Below, piece after piece: positions 27,969-34,649 of a DNA stretch of 64,000 bases (the stretch's first letter is position 1; the number at the start of each line of letters is the position of its first letter). The notes under the pieces are model-generated. The model saw nothing but the letters and a program-made list of their open reading frames with translations, did not search any database and was not told the origin of the DNA. Made by a program: the position numbers and the translations under genes. Source of the stretch: Devosia sp. (GTDB lineage Bacteria > Pseudomonadota > Alphaproteobacteria > Rhizobiales > Devosiaceae); contig JADJPS010000005.1 of assembly GCA_016713105.1 (NCBI GenBank), positions 62,001-126,000 of the forward strand. The letters run 5' to 3'.

Positions 27969-28469
27969 CTACGGCCCGTCTCGACCGGGATCGCCGCTCA
28001 GGCGCTTGCCGATCCATCCGCCGCGCGGGGCGGTGCCCAGGGCGACTTCATCACCGGTCCACAACTCGAGCCGTCCCTGGCGGATCGGGCGAACCACCGG
28101 CCCGGTCCGGTTGACGATGCGCAGATCCTCCGGCGCGAAGTCATGATCGTTGACCCTGACGAACAGGATGTGGAGGTTCCGGTCGGCCCCCGGACCTGCC
28201 CGCCGGTCGTTGCTCAGTCGGATCGACAGGTCGCCACCACGGGCCAGTACCGTGTCGTCGACCTCGAACAGGAAGTGGACGCTGTCGCCGGCCGGCGGGA
28301 TCGGGTCGATCGTGCCTGTGCCCACCACCTCCCCGCCGATCTTGATCTCGAAGGCCGGGCCGCCTTCGAACGCCGTGCCGGACAGCTCCAGCGCCAGTTC
28401 CGCACCATTGACGGCGGTCGCCAGCATCAGCGCTGCCAGGATCGCCACGCAACCGGCCATGCTCCTCAT
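27969..28469 (-). CDS. Secreted protein with CBM36/60-like xylan-binding-type domain
   Basis: This 166-residue protein has a signal peptide (MAGCVAILAALMLATAVNGAEL). Its mature domain has the pattern SGTAFEGGPAFEIKIGGEVVG, then LSIRLSNDRRAGPGADRNLHI, then FVRVNDHDF. This matches the Ca-dependent carbohydrate-binding fold of CBM36/60 ('ND..G....DRNLYV' motif). It is likely periplasmic or secreted and may bind a polysaccharide. The assignment is by remembered motif and is moderate. It is convergent with the small membrane protein gene and divergent from the dha operon. Confidence 0.65.
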   Translation of the reverse strand: MRSMAGCVAILAALMLATAVNGAELALELSGTAFEGGPAFEIKIGGEVVGTGTIDPIPPAGDSVHFLFEVDDTVLARGGDLSIRLSNDRRAGPGADRNLHILFVRVNDHDFAPEDLRIVNRTGPVVRPIRQGRLELWTGDEVALGTAPRGGWIGKRLSGDPGRDGP

Positions 28470-28619
28470 CGCATCCCCCGCGACGTGTCCATCCACAGGC
28501 TGCCGGCGGCCGGCTAACAATCCGTTTCCTCCGGGGTTCGGAATCACCCGATTGCCTTGTTGAGTGATCTGCCATTTACTGAACATGCTGCCGAACGAGT
28601 GGTGGCCAGGGAGGGGTCG

Positions 28620-29210
28620 GTGATCAGCGAAGCGCGCCTGCGCGCCGTCGTGCTGGCGGTATCGTCGACGATTGTGGAGCATGCCGAGGAACTGACCGCG
28701 CTCGATGCCGCGATCGGCGACGGCGACCATGGCGTCAACATGAGACGGGGCGCAGCGGCGGTGGTGGCCGAACTCGAGGCCATCGTGGCCAAGCCACTGC
28801 CCGAGGCGCTCAAGACGATCGGCACGCGGCTCGTGATGACGGTTGGTGGAGCTTCGGGTCCATTGTACGGCACCTTGTGCCTGGCGCTCGGCAAGCAGTT
28901 GTCCGGGACGCCGGACGATTTCGCCGGGGCCCTGCGCCGCGCGGTGGACGCCGTGGCGGCGCGTGGAAAGTCCCGGTACGGGCAGAAGACCCTGCTCGAC
29001 GTGCTCTACCCGATCGTCGACGCGGTGGAGGCCCGCCGGACCCTCCCCGAGACGGTCGCCGTGGCTCACGCCGCCGCCGCCGAGACCAGGGATCGCAAGG
29101 CGCTGCGGGGCCGGGCGTCGTTCCTCGGCGATCGTTCGATCGGCCACGTCGATCCCGGCGCCCGCTCCTCGGCTTTGATCGTCGAGGCGATTGCAGGAGC
29201 ACTGCTGTGA
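28620..29210 (+). CDS. dhaL: Dihydroxyacetone kinase, ADP-binding subunit DhaL
   Basis: This 196-residue all-helical protein has the Mg-ADP binding motifs AIGDGDHGVNMRRG and TVGGASGPLYGTL and the C-terminal DRSIGHVDPGARSS. It carries the ADP that is rephosphorylated by DhaM and donates phosphate to the substrate held by DhaK. I choose the GTG at 28620 (VISEARL) because AGGGAGGGG lies just upstream; the in-frame codon at 28557 adds residues outside the family. It opens a six-gene operon. Confidence 0.92.
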   Translation: MISEARLRAVVLAVSSTIVEHAEELTALDAAIGDGDHGVNMRRGAAAVVAELEAIVAKPLPEALKTIGTRLVMTVGGASGPLYGTLCLALGKQLSGTPDDFAGALRRAVDAVAARGKSRYGQKTLLDVLYPIVDAVEARRTLPETVAVAHAAAAETRDRKALRGRASFLGDRSIGHVDPGARSSALIVEAIAGALL

Positions 29211-29596
29211 GCAATGTCGGGATCGTCATCGTCTCCCATTCGCCGCTCGTTGCCGAAGGCGCCGCCGACATGGTGCGCGGGATGGTCGGCGACGAGGTGC
29301 CCCTCGCCTGGTGCGGCGGGGATCCGGCCGGTGGCCTCGGCACGTCGGTCGAGGCGATCCTCGCGGCCGTCGAGCGCGCCTGGTCGGATCGCGGCGTCGC
29401 CATTCTGGTCGATCTGGGCGGAGCCGAGACCAATTCCGAGATGGCCATCGAAATGCTCGATCCGGCGCGGGCATCGAAGGTGGTGATCTGCAATGCCCCG
29501 GTAGTCGAAGGCGCGGTGATGGCGGCAACCGAGGCTTCGGGTGGCGCCACGCTCGATGCGGTCCGCGCCACGGCCGAGGAGTTGTCGGCCCGATGA
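29207..29596 (+). CDS. dhaM: DhaM EIIA-type phosphotransfer subunit
   Basis: This 129-residue EIIA-Man-like protein starts SNVGIVIVSHSPLVAEGAADM; His11 in VIVSHSP is the expected phosphorylation site. It continues with VAILVDLGGAETNSEMA and VVEGAVMAATEASGG. It passes phosphate from HPr to the ADP on DhaL. In E. coli DhaM is fused to HPr and EI-like domains, whereas here those are separate genes immediately downstream. The GTG start overlaps the dhaL stop (GTGA) and the stop overlaps the HPr start (ATGA). Confidence 0.9.
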   Translation: MSNVGIVIVSHSPLVAEGAADMVRGMVGDEVPLAWCGGDPAGGLGTSVEAILAAVERAWSDRGVAILVDLGGAETNSEMAIEMLDPARASKVVICNAPVVEGAVMAATEASGGATLDAVRATAEELSAR

Positions 29597-29889
29597 GCGA
29601 TGCCGATCACGCCGAGGCACGGGTCGTCATCACCCATGCGGTCGGGCTGCACGCGCGTCCCTCGGTCAAGTTCACCAAGCTCGCCAAGGGCTTCGCGGCG
29701 CGCATCGAGCTGGCGACGGCCCCCTCCGGTCCGTGGGTGGATGCCAAGTCGATCGTCAGGGTGATGGCGACGCGGGCACCCACGGGGTCCGAGCTCTTCC
29801 TGCGCGCCGAAGGCAGCGACGCGCCGGCCGCGATCGCTGCCCTGGCTGGCCTGGTGCAGCGGAACTTCGACGAAGGCGGGCATGTCTAG
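29593..29889 (+). CDS. HPr-type phosphocarrier protein
   Basis: This 98-residue protein has the HPr active site GLHARPSVKFTKLA (His20) and a VDAKSIVRVM segment that retains the serine equivalent to regulatory Ser46. It shuttles phosphate from enzyme I to DhaM. It has its own start at 29593, overlapping dhaM by four bases, and its stop overlaps the EI start by eight. It is dedicated to this operon by position, but could also serve a nitrogen-PTS type network. Confidence 0.9.
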   Translation: MSDADHAEARVVITHAVGLHARPSVKFTKLAKGFAARIELATAPSGPWVDAKSIVRVMATRAPTGSELFLRAEGSDAPAAIAALAGLVQRNFDEGGHV

Positions 29890-31486
29890 CGTCATTGCCC
29901 ATGGCGTCGTCGCCGCGCCCGGCTACGCCTCGGGGCCGCTGTTTCCCATCGGGCAGTCGCCTGAAGTGGTCGCGCTCCACCCTGCCGACCCGGACCGCGA
30001 GCGCATCCGGCTGACCGATGCGCTCGCCGCCGCGGCCGCCGCGATTGCGGACCTGATGGCCTCCGCCGCGCCGGACGCGGCCGAGATCATCGAGTTCCAG
30101 CAGATGCTGCTGGCTGACGACAGCCTCGCTGCGCAGGCCTATGCGGCCATCGGGGCCGGCACCGATGCGGCGACAGCCTGGGCGGGGGTGCTGACAGTCG
30201 AGATCGCTGGATACGAGGCATCGCCCGACGACTACTTCCGCGCGCGTGCTGCCGATCTCGCCGACATTCGCGACCGCGTCCTCCGCCACCTGACCGGCGG
30301 CTCCGACCTTCGGCCGCAGCCGGGCAGCATTCTCTTCGGCGTCGACCTCGCCCCGAGTGCCTTTCTCGCGGTCGACTGGAGCCGGGGCGGCGGCATCGCC
30401 CTGTCGGGCGGCAGCGTCACCAGCCACGTGGCGATGCTGGCGCGATCCCGTGGCGTGCCGATGCTTGTCGGCCTCGGCCGGGTGCAGGCCGCGCCAGGCG
30501 ATCCCGCCCTGCTCGATGCCGAACGCGGGCGCCTGGTCGTCCTGCCCGGTTCCGAGGAGCGGCACGAGTACCTCAAGGCCTCGACGGGCTATCTGCAGCT
30601 GGCCCACGCCGCCCGCGCGGCCCTCCCCCGTCCGGCTGTCACTGCCGATGGGGCACGCATCGACATGTTGGTCAATCTTGCGCACGCCGATGATGTTTCG
30701 GCGCTCGATCCCCGCCATTGCGACGGAGTCGGCCTGATGCGCACGGAGTTTCTCTTCGCCGACGGTCTGCCTGACGAGGAGCAGCAATACACCCAGTACC
30801 GGCGCATCCTCGAATGGGCCGCCGACCGGCCGGTCACCATCCGGACCCTTGATGCCGGGGGCGACAAGCCGGTTCCCGGCCTCACCGTTCCCGAGGCCAA
30901 CCCGTTTCTGGGGCTGCGCGGTATCCGCCTGTCGTTGAGCCACCCCGACGTCTTTCGCACGCAGATCCGGGCCCTCTTGCGTGCGGCGCCACATGGCGAG
31001 CTTCGGGTGATGTTTCCGATGATCGCAAGCATCGCCGAGTACCGGGCCGCGAGGGCGCTGTTCGAGGCCGAATGCCTCGCGCTACGCACTGCCGGCACGG
31101 CCTGCCGCCTGCCGCCGCTGGGCATCATGGTCGAGGTCCCCGCCGTGGCGATCCACCCGCAGCCCTTTGCCGAGGTCGCCTTCCTGTCGATCGGCTCCAA
31201 CGACCTCACCCAGTACGTGATGGCGGCCGGACGCGACAACGGCGCGGTGGCCGGCCTTGCCGACCCGGCCCATCCTGCCGTGCTGAAGCTCATCGCCGAC
31301 ACCGTCCGCTTCGGCGATGCCCACGGCATTCCGGTGAGCCTGTGCGGCGATGCCGCGGGCGAGCCGGCACAGATCCCCCGGCTTCTTGCAACGGGTCTGC
31401 GCTCGCTCTCGGTGGCTCCCGCCCAGCTCGCCTTCGCCAAGGCCGCGGTGATCCGCGCCCCGGCCGCGGGAGGCGAGGATGGGTGA
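29882..31486 (+). CDS. ptsI: PTS enzyme I (phosphoenolpyruvate-protein phosphotransferase)
   Basis: This 534-residue protein has the complete EI layout. The swivelling phospho-His domain carries GGSVTSHVAMLARS (His182 as active site). The PEP-binding barrel carries GVGLMRTEFLF, TIRTLDAGGDKP, IGSNDLTQYVMAAGRDN and the catalytic Cys loop VSLCGDAAG. It starts the phosphate relay PEP to EI to HPr to DhaM to DhaL. It lacks a GAF domain, so it is not the nitrogen-PTS PtsP. Eight-base overlaps on both sides show tight coupling. Confidence 0.92.
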   Translation: MSSVIAHGVVAAPGYASGPLFPIGQSPEVVALHPADPDRERIRLTDALAAAAAAIADLMASAAPDAAEIIEFQQMLLADDSLAAQAYAAIGAGTDAATAWAGVLTVEIAGYEASPDDYFRARAADLADIRDRVLRHLTGGSDLRPQPGSILFGVDLAPSAFLAVDWSRGGGIALSGGSVTSHVAMLARSRGVPMLVGLGRVQAAPGDPALLDAERGRLVVLPGSEERHEYLKASTGYLQLAHAARAALPRPAVTADGARIDMLVNLAHADDVSALDPRHCDGVGLMRTEFLFADGLPDEEQQYTQYRRILEWAADRPVTIRTLDAGGDKPVPGLTVPEANPFLGLRGIRLSLSHPDVFRTQIRALLRAAPHGELRVMFPMIASIAEYRAARALFEAECLALRTAGTACRLPPLGIMVEVPAVAIHPQPFAEVAFLSIGSNDLTQYVMAAGRDNGAVAGLADPAHPAVLKLIADTVRFGDAHGIPVSLCGDAAGEPAQIPRLLATGLRSLSVAPAQLAFAKAAVIRAPAAGGEDG

Positions 31487-31901
31487 TGTCGAAGAGGCTT
31501 CCGACGATCCGGTCCACGCCTACAAGGCCATCCTCCGCCGGGTGCTCGACACCCGCCCCTCCGGCGCGCGCCAGCGGCTCGCCGATGCGCTCGGCAAGCA
31601 CCGCAGCTTCATCACCCAGATCTGCAGTCCGGCTTATTCGACGCCGGTTCCGCCGCGACACCTCGAGACGATGTTCTCGGTCTGCCATTTCGCTCCCGCC
31701 GAGCGCGAGGCGTTCCTCGCGGCCTACCTGCGGGCCCATCCACGCAAGCTCGAGGCGGTCGAGATGCCCGCGCGCCGGCAGCTCGTCCTCGACGTGCCGA
31801 ACCTCGGAAAAGCGGAGCGGAACACGGCTTTCGACAAGGCCCTCGCCGAGTTCGTCGGCCGGCTTGGCACCCTGATGCAACACCCGGGAGGGGACGAATG
31901 A
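31479..31901 (+). CDS. Putative HTH protein embedded in the dha operon
   Basis: This 140-residue basic protein has a probable helix-turn-helix in ARQRLADALGKHRSFITQICS (residues ~29-50), followed by helices around PPRHLETMFSVCHFAPAEREAFL. There are no membrane or catalytic motifs. It overlaps the EI stop and the dhaK start, so it is made with the kinase. A regulatory role sensing sugar or phosphorylation status is an inference; the usual DhaR or DhaS regulators are different proteins. Confidence 0.7.
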   Translation: MGDVEEASDDPVHAYKAILRRVLDTRPSGARQRLADALGKHRSFITQICSPAYSTPVPPRHLETMFSVCHFAPAEREAFLAAYLRAHPRKLEAVEMPARRQLVLDVPNLGKAERNTAFDKALAEFVGRLGTLMQHPGGDE

Positions 31902-32887
31902 AGAAGCTCATCAATGCCGTCGACGACGTCCTGGCCGAAAGCCTCGACGGCTTCGCCGCGGCCCATGCCGACCTGCTCGTCCTGGGGGAAGGGCGCAAGT
32001 TCGTGCGCCGCCGCACCCTGGTCCCGGGCAAGGTGGCACTGGTCTCGGGCGGCGGCTCGGGGCACGAGCCGCTGCACGCCGGCTATGTCGGCCCGGGCAT
32101 GCTCGATGCCGCCGTGCCCGGTCAGGTCTTCACCTCGCCGACGCCCGACCAGGTGCTGGAAGCGGCGGAAGCCGCCGATACCGGCGCCGGCGTGCTGCTC
32201 ATCGTCAAGAACTACGAAGGCGATGTGATGAACTTCGAGATGGCCGCCGAACTGGCCTCGATGCCGGTCGAGCGGGTATTGGTCAACGACGATGTCGCCG
32301 TCGAGGATTCCCTCTACACCACCGGCCGTCGCGGTGTGGCCGGCACCGTCGTCGTCGAAAAGATCGTCGGCGCGGCTGCCGAGCGCGGCGCCGACCTTGC
32401 CCGCCTGAAGGCCCTGGGCGACAGCGTCAACGCCGCGACCCGGTCCATGGGCGTGGCGCTCACCTCCTGCACGGTTCCCGCCGCCGGCCGCCCGATGTTC
32501 GAGATCGGCGCCGACGAGATGGAATTCGGCGTCGGTATCCACGGCGAGCCTGGCCGCCGCCGCGATACGCTCAGGAATGCCAGCACCATCGCCGAGGAGA
32601 TCTGCGCCGCTATCGCCGCCGATTTCGGTGCTCTCGATGGCCGGCAGGCCCTGCTGTTCGTCAACGGCTTCGGCGCGACACCGCTGATGGAACTCTACCT
32701 GATGTACAACGCTGCCCGGAGCCGCTTCGAGCGCCATGGCGTCAGCATCGCCCGCTCGCTTGTCGGCAACTACGTGACCTCGCTCGACATGGCAGGCTGC
32801 TCGATCACCCTGAGCCTGCTCGACGGCGAAACGCTGCCGCTCTGGGATGCCCCGGTGAAGACGCCGGGGTTGCGCTGGGGCGCCTGA
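31898..32887 (+). CDS. dhaK: Dihydroxyacetone kinase, substrate-binding subunit DhaK
   Basis: This 329-residue protein has the substrate pocket motifs LVSGGGSGHEPLHAGYVG and VKNYEGDVMNFEMA. His215 in GVGIHGEPG forms the covalent hemiaminal with the ketone. It binds dihydroxyacetone or a related short ketose while DhaL transfers phosphate. The ATG overlaps the upstream stop by four bases. DhaK normally leads such operons; here it is last. Substrates such as erythrulose are possible for paralogues. Confidence 0.93.
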   Translation: MKKLINAVDDVLAESLDGFAAAHADLLVLGEGRKFVRRRTLVPGKVALVSGGGSGHEPLHAGYVGPGMLDAAVPGQVFTSPTPDQVLEAAEAADTGAGVLLIVKNYEGDVMNFEMAAELASMPVERVLVNDDVAVEDSLYTTGRRGVAGTVVVEKIVGAAAERGADLARLKALGDSVNAATRSMGVALTSCTVPAAGRPMFEIGADEMEFGVGIHGEPGRRRDTLRNASTIAEEICAAIAADFGALDGRQALLFVNGFGATPLMELYLMYNAARSRFERHGVSIARSLVGNYVTSLDMAGCSITLSLLDGETLPLWDAPVKTPGLRWGA

Positions 32888-32982
32888 ATACACGCGGAAT
32901 TGATCTGAATCAGTTGAGGCGTGGCAAGATTCCTGTAAAGTTGCATACGTAATCATTCGGCGTGCCGCGTGCGAGGGAGTTT

Positions 32983-33180
32983 ATGCTGCAGGATCGTATC
33001 GATATCTATCGCGCCGGTGAGGCCTGGCTGATCAAGAGCGGCCAGGAGCTGTTCGGATCGTACCAGTCGCAGGATTCGGCCATCACCTATGTCACTGAGG
33101 CCCTCAAGCGCCAGGAGCGGTTGAAGCAGGCGGCCATCTACCTGTGGGACAATGCCTTCCCGGTGCTGCTGAGGATCTGA
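32983..33180 (+). CDS. Small hypothetical protein (65 aa)
   Basis: It starts MLQDRIDIYRAGEAWLIKSG with a GAGGGAG site before the ATG at 32983. The pattern of a short beta-strand region (DIYRAGEAWLIKSGQELFGSY) followed by a helix (AITYVTEALKRQERLKQAA) resembles small DUF2188-like proteins, without a firm match. A possible promoter (TTGAGG at 32914, TAAAGT at 32936) lies upstream. Confidence 0.55.
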   Translation: MLQDRIDIYRAGEAWLIKSGQELFGSYQSQDSAITYVTEALKRQERLKQAAIYLWDNAFPVLLRI

Positions 33181-33326
33181 AGCAAGGCATCACGAATCCA
33201 TCACGCCGAATCTGCCAGCCTGCGCTCGCGGTCCCTGTTGCGGCGGACCTGAGCGGCCGAAGTCGATGCCCCCTGAGGCTTCGGCCGCAATCTCGCGCAA
33301 GCGCTCGCCGGCCCGTTCGGGCGTCC

Positions 33327-34502
33327 TCACCAGTCGACAATGGTCCCGTCGTCGATCACGGCGTTCTTGGTTTCGAGACTCTCGGACTTGAACGGGTGCC
33401 GGGCCGCCTCGATCTCGTCGATCTCGATGCCGAGGCCGACGCCGCCCGGGACTTGCCAGCAGCCGTCGACCCGCAGGATCGGGCTGGTCGATACCACGTC
33501 CTCGTACCAGGGGGCAGCGCCGACCATTTCCTCCTGGATGACATGGTTGGGCGTCGCCACGGCGAAGTGCAGGGCCGCGGCGCCCGCGATCGGCCCGGCG
33601 GGGTTGTGCGGCGCGAGCCCGATGCCGACGATCTCGGCGCGCTGCGCGATGCGGCGACCTTCGCCCAGCCCGCCGCAATGGCAGAGGTCGGGCTGGATGA
33701 TGTCGACCGCCCGCCGGGTCAGCGTCACATCGAACTCGTCGGGCTCGATCAGCCTCTCGCCGCTGGCGATGGCAATGGGCGAGCGCTCCCTGAGGTAGGC
33801 GAGTGCCTCGACATCGCCTGGCTGCACCGGTTCCTCGACGAACATGATCCCCGCTTCGGCGATCGCGTTGATGTAGTCGAGCGCGACCCTCGGAGATGCG
33901 GGGCGGCCATGGAAATCGACCATGATGGCGAACGCGTCGCCGAGGGCCTCGCGCAATGACTGCACCGAATCGGCAAAGCGCCGCACCGCGGCCAGGTCGG
34001 ATGCGTAGTGCGAGTACGGCACGTTGACGATTTTGGCGGCGTGATAGCCTCTCTGCCTCAGATCCTCGCAGTGCTCGCGCAACTGGCTGGCGGCGAAGGA
34101 GTGGTAGACGGCATCCACCTGGCCGAGGCCGAGATGGGTGTAGATTCGAACCCGGTCCCGGACCTTGCCACCGAGGAGCCGCCAGACAGGGACGCCGAGA
34201 TCCTTGCCGTTGATGTCCCAGAGCGCGATCTCGATCGCGCTCAGCGCGCTGTGGCCAATTGTTCCCAGGCGCCAGAAGCTCTGCTTGCGCATCATGCGCA
34301 CGCAGTTGGTGATGTCCCTGGGATCGGCGCCTTTCAGCAGCACCGCCAGATCCGCTACCGCCGCCACCACGGAGGCAGTCTTCCACTCGAGGGTCGCTTC
34401 GCCCCACCCGTGGAGTCCGGGCTGGTCGGTCAGGACCTTGACGAAGACCCAGTTCCGCATCTCCGCGTTGACGACGAGCGTCTCGATCCCGGTGATCTTC
34501 AT
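33327..34502 (-). CDS. Sugar-acid dehydratase, enolase superfamily (D-galactonate dehydratase-like)
   Basis: This 391-residue protein starts MKITGIETLVVNAEMRNW and has the enolase-superfamily barrel. Metal ligands are visible as Asp in MVDFHGRP, Glu in FVEEPVQPGD and Glu in ASGERL. The His of DFHGR and the His of LAPHNPAGPI are the acid/base residues typical of galactonate/gluconate dehydratases. It removes water from a six-carbon sugar acid to give a 2-keto-3-deoxy acid. The GAGGT site precedes the ATG at 34502. No aldolase or regulator is adjacent, so the exact substrate is open. Confidence 0.85.
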   Translation of the reverse strand: MKITGIETLVVNAEMRNWVFVKVLTDQPGLHGWGEATLEWKTASVVAAVADLAVLLKGADPRDITNCVRMMRKQSFWRLGTIGHSALSAIEIALWDINGKDLGVPVWRLLGGKVRDRVRIYTHLGLGQVDAVYHSFAASQLREHCEDLRQRGYHAAKIVNVPYSHYASDLAAVRRFADSVQSLREALGDAFAIMVDFHGRPASPRVALDYINAIAEAGIMFVEEPVQPGDVEALAYLRERSPIAIASGERLIEPDEFDVTLTRRAVDIIQPDLCHCGGLGEGRRIAQRAEIVGIGLAPHNPAGPIAGAAALHFAVATPNHVIQEEMVGAAPWYEDVVSTSPILRVDGCWQVPGGVGLGIEIDEIEAARHPFKSESLETKNAVIDDGTIVDW

Positions 34503-34649
34503 GTCTGGGGTACCTCGCAGTCGATTCTGCTGCCGGCAACGACGCGGAACCGCCTTGCCGTCGTCGCGGTCCGGTTCTTCGTCGCCGGCAACCTTCACCG
34601 GTATTGCTAGCAGCAAGACAATGGCGCGGCCAGCCGCTGGCCGTCCCGG

